This document shows positions 33,774 through 46,529 of a DNA stretch of 64,000 nt, piece after piece; positions within the stretch are counted from its first letter, which is position 1; each line of letters begins with the position of its first letter. The notes under the pieces were generated by a model that was not told where the DNA came from, searched no databases, and saw only the letters and a list, made by a program, of their open reading frames with translations. This DNA comes from Steinernema hermaphroditum. Its lineage: Eukaryota > Nematoda > Chromadorea > Rhabditida > Steinernematidae. A program made the translations under genes and the position numbers. Location of the stretch: the NCBI GenBank assembly GCA_030435675.1, contig CM059625.1, forward strand, positions 8,122,001-8,186,000. The letters are read 5' to 3'.

Positions 33774-36700
33774 ATGAGCTCCGACAACGAATCAGACGTA
33801 GGTTCACAGCTGGCGCTTTGAAAGCCCAACCTTGCCCTGTTTAGTATGAACTGCCCGATACACCTGTGAAGAAGAAGACAGCCCCAAAGAAAACGCCGAA
33901 TAAGAAAAAGAGTAGGCCATGACAAAAGAACACCGCTCAAATTGCGTTCTTGTAGACGACTCCTCTGCCAATGATGAAGACGATTTTATGAATGTTTTCA
34001 CAAACATTGACAATCCCGATGGCACGCACAAAACGTTGAGCATCGAACAGATATACCAGAAGAAGTCTCAGCTTGAACATATTCTTCTCCGACCCGACAC
34101 TTACGTTGGATCAGTAGAATATACTGAGAAAGAAGTGCGGAAACGCGCCATCCTTCTCCGGACTGACTTCTCTGATTTCAGCTGCAATGGGTTTACGACC
34201 CCGATAAGGACACCATCGTGCAGCGAGAAATTTCATACGTTCCTGGATTATATAAGATCTTCGATGAAATTCTTGTGAACGCTGCCGATAACAAACAAAG
34301 AGATCCGAAAATGAACAAAATCAAGATCAACATAGACAAGTAACACTCTGACGTCTTCTATCCTTCTAATTTGAATCCAAAATCTAGGGAAAAGAACGAG
34401 ATCTCTGTCTACAATAATGGTCGCGGTATTCCAGTCGTCATGCACAAAGAAGAGAAACTCTACGTACCAGAGCTTATCTTTGGCACTTTACTCACCTCTT
34501 CAAATTATAACGACGACGAACGCAAAGTTACTGGTACATCATTCATATGCTCTCCTTGTAAAACACTGTTATTTTCTTTGAGGTGGTCGCAATGGATTCG
34601 GCGCCAAATTGTGTAACATCTTCAGTACAAAATTCATCCTCGAAACGTCAACGAAAGAGTTCGGTAAACGATACAAGCAGACATGGATCAACAACATGAC
34701 CAAGGACAAAGACTGCGACATTTCTAAGGCCGCGGGAGAGGACTTTACCAAAGTTACGTTTTGCCCGGATTTAGCCAAGTTCAAGATGACGACTCTCGAC
34801 GACGACATAATCGCCTTGATGAGCCGTCGAGCCTTTGATGTTGCTGGATCCACGAAAGGAGTGAAAGTGTTCCTGAACGACAAGGAAATCCCTGTTCGCG
34901 GATTCAAACAGTACGTCGAATTCTATGTGAAAAACGCGACTGAAGGCGACGACACCCCTAAGATGGTCCACGAAGCGTGCAACGACCGTTGGGAAGTTGC
35001 CCTAGCAGTGAGCGATAAAGGATTCCAGCAGGTCTCCTTCGCCAACAGCATCGCCACGACGAAGGGGGGGCGGCACGTCGATCACGTTGCGGATCAAATC
35101 GTCGCTAAGCTCATCGAAGTTGTGAAGAAAAAGACAGCGAAAGGAGGATTCAAGGTGAAGCCTTTTCAAATCAAGAACCACATGTGGGTGTTCGTAAATG
35201 CCCTCATCGAAAATCCTACCTTCGACTCACAAACTAAGGAAACGATGACATTGCAAGCAAAGAGCTTTGGATCTAGTTGCAAACTCAGTGACAAGTTCTT
35301 CAACGCAGCTGTCAAATGTGGAATTGTCGAAAACGTCATCTCCTGGGTGAACTTCAAGCAGCTGGAACAACAAGACAAGAAATGCAGTGCAAAGAAGACA
35401 TCTAAACTAAAGGGCATTCCCAAACTCGAGGATGCCAACGATGCAGGCACTAAAAACTCTCACCTTTGCACACTCATCCTCACTGAGGGAGATTCTGCCA
35501 AGACCCTCGCAGTTTCCGGTCTCGGAGTTGTAGGTCGTGATCGTTTTGGCGTCTTTCCTTTACGTGGTAAGATGCTCAATGTTCGTGAAGCAAGCATCAA
35601 ACAGGTGAGGTTCGATTCGTGATCTCTTCATTCTACACCTTTTCTTAGATCAGCGACAATGCCGAAATCAACGCTCTTCTCAAGATTATCGGTTTACAGT
35701 ACAAGTTGAAATACGAGTCTGACGATGAAGTGAAATCCTTGCGCTACGGCAAAATCATGATCATGGCCGATCAGGATCAGGACGGATCTCACATCAAGGG
35801 TCTCGTAATCAACTTTATTCACAACAAATGGCCTGCTCTCATTCGTCGTAATTTCATTGAGGAATTCATCACCCCTATCATTAAGGTGACCCTATTGACT
35901 TTTTCCTGTAATGGACGAATGCTTTAGGCTACAAAAGGTAAAGAGGAGCTTAGCTTCTTCAGCATTCCCGAATACGTTGAGTGGCGCCAAAACAATGACA
36001 ACTGGCATACTTATCGCATCAAATATTACAAGGGTATGTGATTCAGAGTGAAATATGTTCATGTAGATGTTGATAACCTATAGGTCTGGGTACTTCCACA
36101 TCCAAGGAAGCTAAGGAATACTTCTCCGACATGATTCGCCATCGCATTAAGTTTCAGTACGGCGGACCAAACGACGACGAGGCTGTCGATCTCGCCTTCA
36201 GTAAGAAGAAAATTGAAGAGAGAAAGGTTTGGTTGACTCGTTGGATGGAAACTCGCAAGCATCGCCGTGAGCAAGGTCTTATCGAAGACTACCTTTACGA
36301 CAAGGAGACGCGAGCTGTTACCTTCTCAGACTTCATCAACAAAGAACTCATTCTGTTCTCCAACACTGACAACGAGCGATCGATCCCCAGTCTCGTTGAC
36401 GGTATGAAACCTGGCCAAAGAAAGGTACTCGGAAGGAAGAGAAAATATTGTACGAATTATTCTTGTCCAGGTTCTGTTCACTTGCTTCAAACGGGCTGAC
36501 AAAAAGGAGGTGAAGGTGGCCCAGTTGGCTGGTGCCGTCGGAGAGATGTCGGCCTACCATCACGGAGAACAGTCACTCATGATGACCATCGTGAATCTGG
36601 CACAGGATTATGTCGGCTCTAATAACATCAATTTGCTTCTTCCCATCGGTCAGTTCGGTACTCGACTTCAAGGAGGAAAGGACTCGGCCAGTCCCCGTTA

Positions 36701-38779
36701 CATTTTCACACAGCTAAAGTAATTTTATCGTATTGATAGCATTTCGTGGACACTTCTCTTTTAGTCCTGTTACAAAGTCTCTCTTCCCAACTGCCGACGA
36801 GAACGTGTTGCGTTTCTTGTACGAAGAAAACCAAAGAATTGAGCCCGAATGGTATGCTGGTCTAGTGCACTAAGATATTTCATCGCGCTACTTTAGGTAC
36901 TGTCCAATCATTCCGACTGTCCTTGTCAATGGTGCTGAAGGCATTGGTACGGCGTGGTCCACAAAGGTTCCTAACTTTAACCCACGCGAAATTGTTGAAA
37001 ATATGCGACGCCTTATTCGAGGAGAAGAGATGAAAAAGATGGTTGGTAGACAGATGCTATAGCAGAGGTTTAATGCGAAGTTCAGATACCATGGTACAAG
37101 AATTTCCGCGGAACTATAGCTCAACTGGACGATCAGCGATTCGTTTGCAGCGGAGAAATTTCCGTCATCAGCAGTGACACAATTGAGATCATAGAACTTC
37201 CGATTAAAGTGTGGACCCAGAACTACAAGGAGACTGTTATTGAGCCGATGATGGAGAATAGCGACAAGTCCCCGCAAATGATTACTGACTTTAAAGAATA
37301 TCATACGGACCAAACGGTCAAATTCGTCATCAAAATGAATCCAAATAAGTTGCGCGAAGCTGAAATGGAAGGACTTCACAAAGTGTTCAAACTGCAAAAC
37401 GTGATTCACACCACATCGATGGTACTCTTCGATGCCTCCGGATGCCTCCGGAAATTCAACTCACCCGAAGAAATCTGCAAAGAATTCTTCGAAACCCGTA
37501 AAGAGGTCTACATCAAGCGCAAAGCATTTCTCGAAGGCATGCTGCGCGCTCAGAGCCTCCGTCTTTCCAACCAGGCGCGATTCATTCTGGCTAAAATCAA
37601 TAAGGAAATCATCATGGAAAATAGACGCAAGTCAGATATCGTTGAACAGCTGGTGAAGCAGAAGTACGACCCTGACCCGGTGAAGAAGTGGAAGGAGCAG
37701 CAGAAGAAAAAAGAATTGGAGATCAACGGGGAAGTTGGACTTGATGAGGTGCGAAGTATGCTTACATAGACTTAGATAAGATCTGCATTTTAGAATGATG
37801 AGGAGGAGGAAGAGAATAGTCCGGAGAAGCAGGTTGATTCTAAGCTTTCTGACTATGATTACCTTGTGGGAATGGCACTTATTAAACTGTCTGAAGAAGA
37901 AAAGGACAAACTGCTCAGGGAAAGCGAAAGCAAGATGAGTGAGTTAAAGGAACTGGAGGCAAAGACCTGGGCAGATCTGTGGAACTTCGATCTCGCACAT
38001 TTCCTGGAAGAGCTTGAAAAGCAGGTCAGTTAAAGAACTACAACATTTAGCGATTAAGTTGAATATTTTTCTCAGGAGAACAAAGAAAAGAATGATGCCG
38101 AAGCGTCAATGAAGACAGCTGCCAAGAAACTGCAGAAGGAGACTGGCGGTGCCCGTTCTCGAAAGACGAACAAGGCCCAATTAAATGTAATTCCGCTCAC
38201 GCTCACAGAATAGAAATCGCTAATTTTTACAGGAGATCCATCCTAATCCTGACGGTATCCGTGTCGAACCTACTTTATCGGCCATTCGAGAGAAGTACGA
38301 GCCAAAGCCAAAGAAGGAGAAGAAGCCCAAGGAGGAGAACGGCGAAGCAAAGGTATAGGTCAATCAGCAGTGTTGTTGTTACAGTATGCTTGCAGACCGA
38401 CGATAGCCAAGAAGCTGGAGAGCCAAAACCAAAGAAGGCGGCACCCAAGAAGAAGAAGGCCGAAAACGGTGAAGATGACCAAGGCGAAAAGAAGAAGGCT
38501 GCTCCTAAAAAGAGAAAGGTAACTAGCGCGGCCCACCCATTCACGCAACAGTTTATTATTTCCCCAATTGAACCTATTTAGGCTGATACGGTCGAAAAGA
38601 CTCCCAAAAAGCGCAACAAGAAGAATGAGAGCTCTGATGAAGAAGACATGTCCGCAAAAGAGGACGACGAGGTCGTTCGTCGAGCTCCGAGTGGACGCAG
38701 GCGCACGACTATCAGCTACAAGGACGAAGTGGAATCGGAAGCCGAACAGGAAGACGACGACTACGAAGAGGAATTGTAG
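33774..38779 (+). CDS. top-2: DNA topoisomerase II
   Basis: The ATP-dependent nuclear enzyme that passes one DNA duplex through another. Eighteen exons, in phase, 1,401 residues: 33774-33797, 33845-33911, 33956-34134, 34182-34339, 34388-34533, 34583-35604, 35649-35885, 35928-36033, 36084-36424, 36471-36718, 36765-36851, 36897-37041, 37086-37748, 37794-38024, 38076-38186, 38233-38352, 38396-38518 and 38582-38779. ATPase part: [26 protein letters not shown] and [15 protein letters not shown]. Toprim: EGDSAK near residue 494 and [12 protein letters not shown]. Catalytic Tyr837 lies in [10 protein letters not shown]. The C-terminal 200 residues are the usual Lys/Glu-rich tail with PKKKK and PKKRK-like import signals. 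The acceptor is 5 nt before the ATG. Apparently intact and single-copy here. Confidence 0.97.
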
Positions 38780-39160
38780 ACTTTAGGTGCTGTTTGTATT
38801 TTCACTACGTTTAACTCTGTACGATCTCTAAACATCGTAAATTAATACGCATTTGGTGCAATTTTATAATGATGCATGAAAGATCATCTGTAACTGTGCG
38901 TGGAACAAAGCGAGAGAAGATGTTTGGGACCATTGTAACTCTGTTGAAAATTTATGAGTAGCAAACATTTCGAAAGCGGAACGGTTATGCAGAAGCGAGA
39001 CACATAGAGCAGCGTTTACGGACTGAGCGACACATACGCAAAGTTATATAGTTGGTTAAGACGAGAGATGATGCGACTTGCTGCTTAGAAGGGAGCTTGA
39101 TTTACGGTTCCTCGACGTGCGATCTGCAGCAAAGAAGATGTTGCTGAATATAACTGCTAT
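38780..39160. other. Convergent intergenic region
   Basis: 381 bp between the stops of top-2 and the aquaporin; holds both 3' UTRs. Confidence 0.4.
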
Positions 39161-40243
39161 TTACCCCTTAGTAAGTGGATGCAGTTCGCGCGTTCCCACA
39201 ACTTCGTATCTTGTAACGACCTCTTCTTCGTCGGGGACATGGAATCCAATAGTCATTTGATAGATCCATCCGCCGAGAACTGCGCCAATAAATGGACCAA
39301 TGATAGGCACCCAGAACCAGCTGAAGCCCTTATATCTGAATAAGATCTATAGCGCAAATAAAACGTTTTGAGATCTACGCGAAAACTTCGCCGCCGTAAC
39401 CAGCAATGAGAGTGAAGAGGCGGGGCCCAAAGTCTCGTGCTGGATTGCAGGGATATCCGCAATTATGTCCGAATGCCGTTCCAATCATTACAAAGACAGT
39501 TCCGATGATCAGTGGTTGCACCCAACTTGGATAGCGGCTTCGTCTGTCGGTGATATGACAGATGAAGAGACAGAACAATCCAGTCGCCACAATCTGTGTT
39601 GTTTTGGTAATGAACACAAGTTCGAACAATACCTGATCGAAGAGTCCATTAATCGACGATAAAAAGTTCTTAGGATAGGAAGCGAAGATCTGAGCTGTAG
39701 CCTTGTTACCCAGAACTTGGCGTGTTCCCTTGTCGAAGTCGTTGATTGAATCTAGAATTAGTAGATCAGAATGTCCCTTGTTCGAAATCCTAGGGATACC
39801 GTAGTAAACGAAGAACGCGATAGCTGCCCCAATGAAAGCACCAGCGGTTTGGACAAGTGTGTAGAGGATGAACTTGACGGGAGTGATCTGCTTGAAGGTC
39901 AGGAACATCAATGAGACGGCTGGGTTAATGTGTCCACCTAAACATAAGTGGTTCTGGTCCTGGAGTATACCAATGTCAATACCGGAAAGTTTAGCACAAA
40001 TGGCTATTCCAAAGACGATTCCGAGTCCGACACCAACGTTAATGTTGATCATCTCATTCTCTTTTCCTCTTCCAAGTACCGACTGTGCGACAACAAGGTT
40101 TATAACGAGCTATATGTACGATATTTATGCAATGTTTTGGTCAGGAAACTTACCACTAGGATGGCGGTTCCCATGAATTCGCCAATCAGAGCTCTGCCCA
40201 ACTCATGTTTTATGTTTAGCTTCGCCCTAAGCGTTTCTAACAT
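39161..40243 (-). CDS. Aquaglyceroporin
   Basis: A six-span channel for water and glycerol-like solutes. Exons: 40243-40154, 40082-39983, 39937-39800, 39751-39633, 39593-39379 and 39335-39161, in phase, 278 residues. Both pore loops are present: SGGHINPAVSL and CGYPCNPARDFGPRL. The Asp after the second NPAR is the aquaglyceroporin mark, as in C. elegans aqp-1 to aqp-3. Other landmarks are GRALIGEFMGTAILV at the start and GTAFGHNCG before the second loop. The 39-nt intron 39632-39594 is among the shortest here. A TTTTCAG acceptor sits 9 nt before the ATG. Intact. Confidence 0.94.
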
Positions 40244-41995
40244 CGTAGAAATCTGAAAACAAGTAAAACGGACATGCGAAGACGAGAAAAGCCGCAAAAG
40301 CACAGATTGTAAAAACGAATTGGAGGGAGGGTCAGAAGGAGCAGGACGTTGGGCTTTGGTCGCAAAACTATGTTATCTGCTTGGTTTCATCGCCTCAATT
40401 AAAGAGCTGAACCGCAGCTTATGCGCGTTGTTTGCAAGACATTGTGACTTAGAACCACAGCTACGCGCTTATGTTGAAGTTTCGCACGGAGGTTGCAGTG
40501 TCCCTATATCACCATACTTCCACAAATAAGCAAAACAGAGCGACATCTTCCACCATTGGAGTCGGAAAACAAGCAGAAATTAATCGTTATTCGCGAAGAA
40601 GTCATGTGTTTTCCGATTTCTCACCTCCAACTGCCGCCGACTCGAATATCGGACCAGCTGATAGTCGTTTGTTATTGACTATGCCGCCACCCTCAACAAG
40701 AAAATCGCAGATTAACTCCAACCATGAGTGCCTGAGGGATTCAGTGCACATGACTGATTACTTCGTTTAAATTATGTACGTGCGGACAAAAATAATCGGC
40801 AAGGCAACGAAGCGCCTAGTTGGCCGATTATCACGCTGGTTATATTGATTTCTGTTTGTAAACAAGCGGTAAAGATATAGTTGTTTGTGGGCCGCACCAT
40901 CGGGGTATTATCCCACCGCACATGTATTCAAATTTGTCGATTCGAATAAAAATTACACAACTTGTAAAACAACAGAATTTTCAATACTGAAGCCTCAATA
41001 CCACAGTGTTATGTGGTCTGCTTAACACAGTTTTCAAAACATTCAACACGGAAAGGGAACTATGTATCGTACGAAAGTCAAGTGTTCTACGCCATAATAT
41101 AGTCATGTTGAATGGCATGCGTCCTCTTCCAGAAAACAGGTATCCTAACATGTGTATTGTCATTCAGCATGACAATTCGAGCAACATGTTGCATGGGAGA
41201 AAGAGACTTGCTCACTCGCTCCTTCAAAGAAGTCAGTGTCATCTGAATGGAAAACAGACTTAATTGTTCCAGACCTTAGCGTTGCGCTGTGATAACTTTG
41301 AAAATAGAGCTGTTTTTGTCTTTTGTCTCCCTCAACAAATTCATTGTCTTCAAAGTGTCGTATTCTGTTGACATAGCGAATTAAATTGCCTTTGCCATTC
41401 ACACTATTTAAGGTAGAAGCATAGTCGCGTCTAGTAACGGAAGACATACAAATATCATTTAGAGCATAAATGGGCGTTCCATTCTCAGTGACGCTACAAG
41501 GATTCCAACGTCCTTGACAACCCATAATAAGTTATTCATTCACTTTCGGGCTTCGACAAATTTACATTGGTTTTCACCGGAGTCAATCTTCGTATTGAAT
41601 ACCGATGATCGAGTACGTACGCCGCTACCTGCTTTGCTGTTTTCGCAGCCGCGCTTCCACGGATTCAATCTTTGACCGGGAGCCCAAAGGAGATGAAGTG
41701 ATTGAGGTCCCTAGAACTCGCTACTAGCTTCCCCTGCTCAGCTGCTTCACGGTTACTTGGATTTCAATGATCACTCTACAAAGACACTACGAAGCTGTTT
41801 GTTTGTCTTGAATGAATAATTTCTCTCTATGCTCTAATGTTGGGGGTGGTCCAGTAAACGATGTTTGCTCAATTGATTATGAAAAACGTGGTTTCAAGCG
41901 CAGCAAAACGAAACTATTTCCTGTTTGTGGCTCAAATCCTCCCTCGAACCTCATCTGTACCCCCCTGATCACTTGATTGTTGCCATTATTGGTCG
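40244..41995. other. Intergenic stretch with one open frame
   Basis: 1.75 kb between the aquaporin and the ionotropic receptor gene. Apart from the minus-strand frame at 41160-41525, listed separately, I see nothing. Confidence 0.4.
41160..41525 (-). CDS. Possible unknown protein, 121 residues
   Basis: An open frame with protein-like composition starting MGCQGRWNPCSVTENGTPIY and ending FSHATCCSNCHAE. It has clustered Cys at both ends but no signal peptide and no evident introns. No family recognised; an upstream exon might supply a signal sequence. Could be a chance frame. Confidence 0.3.
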   Translation of the reverse strand: MGCQGRWNPCSVTENGTPIYALNDICMSSVTRRDYASTLNSVNGKGNLIRYVNRIRHFEDNEFVEGDKRQKQLYFQSYHSATLRSGTIKSVFHSDDTDFFEGASEQVSFSHATCCSNCHAE

Positions 41996-43533
41996 ATGCA
42001 GCCACGGAAACTCCGGATTGGTGGCTTCAAACATTATCCGCCGCAGGTAGACTTCAGTCAGTGCCCAACGTGGAGTTTGAAAGGCTGCAAGAGGCCGGGT
42101 AGTGATGCCGAGCTGCTGCAAATCGTTCTGCAACTTGCTAATATAGACTACGAGATGGTGAAACAGGTACAGTTTTGTATTATATAGTTAGTAGGTGCGA
42201 TAATTATTTCAATTAGGACTGGACACATATCGACGAAATAGTTGATCTTCTTGAAAACGGAACCATCGACATATCGATGCCAGCAATAAGAATGACCGAA
42301 GACCGATATCAACGAGTGCTATATACAACTCCAGTCAATTTTCTGAAGTTTGGCTACTTTATTAAAGAGGTCGACAAATTAGAGTCAGAAGATTTTCTGA
42401 TGCACACCTTCCGTCCTGAAATATATCTCCTTATAATCGCTAGCCTGCTCGTCATGGCTCTGTGCATTCGACTGATTTGTCGACCAGGCGGCAGTTTCCT
42501 TACATGGTGCTGGAGACTGTTAATCCTATTTTTTAACCAAGATCACTTCTTCTTCAATCCGAACGCAAAAACTATTTTCCTTGGTGGAAGTTGGATCCTC
42601 TTTGGCTTCCTTATTGTGACTTATTATCAAGTGAGCTCCAGTAGTCCATAACTATCCAACACCATTTTGTGCAGAGCAAGATGAAAAGCTTTCTGACCGT
42701 TCCGCTGCGAGAGACAATCCCTTTCGACACCTTACAAGCAGTACTCGACGCGATAGATTCTGGAGAGTGGCGTGGATTCGTCATGTCGAATGGTTATAGC
42801 CCACAAATGCATTGTCGAGCTGAACAGTGTGATCAGATTGACCGTCTATACGCAGAAAAGAAGTTGGTCAAAGTGAACGTTGTCAGTCAAGTGCCGTTCC
42901 AGAATTATAGATGTGCCCTACGATGACGACCAGCACATGTTCGAACTGCTTGATAGAGGCAAATATGTGACTTTTACAAGCGACAAGACTGATCACGCCG
43001 TGTACGACGTAAGTGTCTACAGCAAAGAGCATAAGGTCATATTCATTCAAGACCGCATCATCGCTGTTGAAATGCTCGCATTCGCTTTGAACAAGTACGG
43101 CTTCCCTCGAAACACACAGTCATTGCGACTATTTAGAGCCTTCACCTATGAACTTGAAATCATAAACCGATCGTTAGACCTTCTCATATCAAATTATGGC
43201 TCAATCCTCAGCCAGTACGATTCAACGTTGAAACCATTCGGGCACGCAGGTTCAACCAACGACAACGCTCGGATAACGATATCTATGATCCATATGCAGT
43301 CCTTTTTCGTCGCCTCTGCCATTGCTGTCGGCGTGTCCATCTTGATATTTGGACTGGAAAACATTATTTACCGATGCAGCTGGAAGAACTATGCACCTAG
43401 GCTGAGTGCGGTTCGCTTCTACAAGAGCAAAAATATGGACGTTGGCATCTTCAAAAGACCACAAACCGTCATATTGCCGGCTAGCAGCACTTATCGAAGA
43501 AAAGAATTCTGTGGTGAATACTACACTTATTGA
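41996..43533 (+). CDS. Divergent ionotropic (glutamate-receptor-like) receptor
   Basis: A ligand-gated cation channel subunit of the chemosensory IR-like kind. Exons: 41996-42166, 42217-42630, 42675-42843 and 42887-43533, giving 466 residues. It lacks the amino-terminal domain and starts in the first ligand-binding lobe (KLRIGGFKHYPP), which continues to VDLLENGTIDISMPAIRMTE. TM1 is YLLIIASLLVMALCIRLI, the pore and second span GGSWILFGFLIVTYYQ, and the last span FFVASAIAVGVSILIFGLEN. The second lobe includes VLDAIDSGEWRGFVMS and YGFPRNTQSLRL. The canonical Arg and Thr ligand contacts are not evident. The 43-nt third intron has a weak donor (ACC|GTCTAT) but is needed to keep frame. A signal-peptide exon may be missing upstream. 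Confidence 0.8.
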
Positions 43534-43714
43534 AGTGTTTATTGCAGTTGCATATCTTAAAACATTGATCTATGTTAAATGTCAAGCTTATGACTAGAGT
43601 ACAATATCGTAAACAATATGGGTCATCGATATACATATAAATAACAAAAATAAACACACCCGACTGGCTTGATATTTTAGAGTATGCGACAAGGCATTTT
43701 GTGACATGCCGGAA

Positions 43715-44760
43715 TTAACTTAATACTCGGCGTAGCACAATGGCAATGAGAACTACTAGCAAACTGATGATGAGTGCGATGCGCACAAAGGATGCCAGGC
43801 TAGTAGTGTTGGGATGATCAGCTGGCTGTGAAACAGCTGAGTGTACGGAAGTTGAGGTTCTTTGGTTCAGATGACTGAGATTTTCCACGTTTGAAGCAGC
43901 CACAGCTGCGGGTTCCGAACTGGTTGCCTAAAAGTTCGATGTGAAAACTATGAAATGATGTTATGCCAACCTTTTTTGCAGGTTCGGTGAGGTTTAGTTG
44001 AGAAGCCAGTTCACGAGCTTCTGCCACATCCTTATCTTCCGTTTCAGATGATCCTAACGGAAGCAGAACGTCCTTCATAACACAATTACAAGTGTCACAA
44101 CGCCAATTAGCGCTTCTGAAATTGATAGAAAAGATTTTATAAGCTATTTTCGAACTTACTCTTGCGCAAGTTTTTGGCGCTCCTCAGGGGGGTAGCTCAG
44201 ACTGCCCACAGCCCCTGTTCCGTCCGTTGGCATGAATCCGACCAGTGCAAGAAGTGCAGTTCGAACTAAAATGAACTATTTTTAGTTGCAGTATAGAATA
44301 CGTAGCCTACTAGACCACGAAGGTTGCCAAGACTCCGGATGGAAGCCTGAGATGCTGAGACAAATTCTTTTATGCAGCTCAAATCGGCCGTTGGGCTAAA
44401 ATGGTTTGTCTAAGTCGCAATTAGGACGCACAATCAAACCGTCAACAAAATGACTGTTGGTGGCTTCATTGGGTATTCGGCAGGAAAGATGATCCTTCCA
44501 TGGTAGATTCCACCGGTGAAATCGCTGTCAGGAGGACCACGAATAGTGAAATGCCATTCGAACAAGTTTTCCTAAATAAAAACGCATTTCAGAAAGTAGC
44601 GACAGATAGAGACATACCTCCAGCGGCTGAGCAAAATACAGCTCAGTGGGCTTCTGAAGTTCTTGGGCTTCGCGCAAAAGACGTTTAACACCTAAAGATC
44701 TATGTTGTAGAAGCGGGAATCACAGCCGGCCTTACCAAATCCGCGGGGTCCAGAAGCCAT
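43715..44760 (-). CDS. UBE2J1: Ubiquitin-conjugating enzyme E2 J1-like, tail-anchored
   Basis: An ER-membrane E2 that passes ubiquitin to substrates in ER-associated degradation. Exons: 44760-44736, 44691-44618, 44571-44440, 44395-44311, 44265-44160, 44115-43971 and 43927-43715, in phase, 259 residues. Catalytic core: AQPLEENLFEWHFTIRGPPD, GGIYHGRIIFPAEYPMKPPT, PNGRFELHKRICLSISGFHP with the active-site Cys, and SWQPSWSIRTALLALVGFMP. The spacing follows UBE2J1 rather than J2. A C-terminal membrane anchor (IALIISLLVVLIAIVLRRV) ends the protein. Intact; the 3' ends of this gene and the ionotropic receptor are 181 bp apart. Confidence 0.94.
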
Positions 44761-45947
44761 TATGGAGTGAAGCGATGAGGTGAAACACGTACGCCCAAAA
44801 ACAAAAAGCTTCGCTCCGCTTCTCCACAGGAGTGGCAGTGATATCAGCGGATTCGCCAACAAGTACAAAACAAAAGTGCGTTGTTTCTTTTCCACTACGA
44901 CACTAATCTACGTTTTATTACTTGTTCGCAGTGAAATCGTGTCGAGAGCCACCGCGCTCGCCGCCTCAGAAAGGCGACAAACCACACAGAACACCGAGTT
45001 GTCACAGCTGTGCGTCGGCATTAGTCCAATTTCAAATCAGAAGTACGGGAATAGGCACGTTGAGCAGAATGAAGTGCTTTCGTTTGCACACAGCAGAGTT
45101 GTTTAGTAACAGGAAAGGTTGGTTCAACGAAACGGCGATGAATTTCGTCATGTGGGATAAATGTGGAATATCTCTGCGCTTCTGAGACTGACAGTAAATG
45201 CAGATTCATGCATATCTCGGGAGCAGACACTAAAGCTTGTTCACTAAAGCACTAAAGCTAAAACTAAAGTTGTTTTAGTGTGAAAATGCATAACTACTCT
45301 GAAATAGGAAGGTAACCGATCTCAGCAAATGCGTTCAATGTTTGACTTGGAGGACCAAATTATCTCAATGCTATCATTTAAGCTGGTGAACTTAGTATTG
45401 TTAAATCGCAATATGTTCAAAAAGAATGCATGATTCATTTGAATTTTCGGCCGCAGTTAATTATGGACGCAATTTTTCTCAAAGTGGTTTTATTTTAATT
45501 TAAAGTGTTGCCGATTGGTGAGCCTATGTTATGAACAAGGTTTACCGATAAAAACACCAGCTGAACAAAGATTGTGCTCACTGAGAAATCACCAATGTGC
45601 TCTGCAACTAGTATTGATGGCAGGTTTGCGACACCTCCTTTCGCCAGTCCGCTAACTGCTCAATTATACGTAATTAATGAACGTTTCCTGTATGGTCCAT
45701 ATGGTCGCATTACTGTAAAATCAGCCCGCTGCACGCTACCGAATGTTAAATTTAACCGCTTGCAACGTGCTCTGTGTAAAGTGGCCACCTGTATCCTTGC
45801 AACTGTGATGTGTTCTCTGAGAAATCGGCGTGATGTCCATGTTCTCTTTGTACATAGAACAGAGTTACTTTGATCGTGGCGATCTGCGCGCCATTTAGGG
45901 TACGATTTGTGTGCAAAGATCTCACAGTCTTTGAGGCGTCACAGGGA
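44761..45947. other. Divergent intergenic region
   Basis: About 1.2 kb between the UBE2J1 and FABP starts. A cluster of ACTAAAG units (about 45231-45270) is a small low-complexity repeat. Otherwise nothing recognised besides the FABP TATA box. Confidence 0.4.
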
Positions 45948-45954
45948 TATATAA
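45948..45954 (+). promoter_or_regulatory. TATA box of the secreted FABP gene
   Basis: TATATAA, 47 nt upstream of the ATG at 46001. A start site about 30 nt downstream would leave a leader of roughly 20 nt, so the acceptor-like TTCATTCAG at 45984-45992 may be an initiator rather than a splice site. Confidence 0.6.
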
Positions 45955-46000
45955 TGCCTCTTGTTTCCTGATCATGTAGTCTCTTCATTCAGGATCAGTC

Positions 46001-46529
46001 ATGAAGGTGATGATTCTTCTGTCGCTCGCTGTTTTAGCTGTTTGCATCGTCCCCAGTAGTGGAGCTGAACTTCCAGAGAAGTTCATTGGTCATTTCAAAC
46101 TTGATCATAGCGAAAACCTTGATGACTACCTGGTCGCTAAGGGCTTTGGATGGCTCATGCGCAAGGTATGTGCGGCTCAAATGAATATGATAATGTCTTT
46201 AGGTAATCAACTTTGCAACAGTCACAAAGGTGTTCTTACACGGATCGGAGCCCGGCCGTTATCGTTTCAAAAACTTGACCTCAAAGAAAAATACGGACTA
46301 CAAGAACTTCGCACTTGGTGATGAATTCCAAGCTGAAAGTCTGGACAGCACTCAACACAAGATCACCTTTATCTACGACCCATCGGCCGACTCCCTTACG
46401 GAGCACCACGTGCCCCTTGACCCCAATGAAAAGCCCGAAGACTTCGTCTACAGTATTCAAGGAGATTTCCTTGTCATGAAGCTGAACTTCAATGGAGTCA
46501 GCGCTACACGATTTTATAAACGTCAATAG
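46001..46529 (+). CDS. Secreted fatty-acid-binding protein (nematode LBP type)
   Basis: An extracellular lipid carrier of the lipocalin/FABP beta-barrel family. Two exons, 46001-46165 and 46203-46529, joined by a 37-nt intron, encode 163 residues. A signal peptide (MILLSLAVLAVCIVPSSGA) marks the nematode-specific secreted branch typified by C. elegans lbp-1 to lbp-3. The mature protein starts with KFIGHFKLDHSENLDDYLVA and KGFGWLMRK, then FKNLTSKKNTDYKNFALG and a C-terminal Arg-Tyr pair (TRFYKRQ) corresponding to the fatty-acid carboxylate site. These proteins occur in eggshell or body fluid and are abundant. The TATA box agrees with strong expression. Confidence 0.93.

Noticed and set aside
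37431..37450. Tandem 10-bp duplication (gatgcctccg twice) as a frameshift in top-2
   Set aside because: The reading DASGCLRKF matches the conserved topoisomerase II sequence, so the repeat is part of the normal coding sequence.
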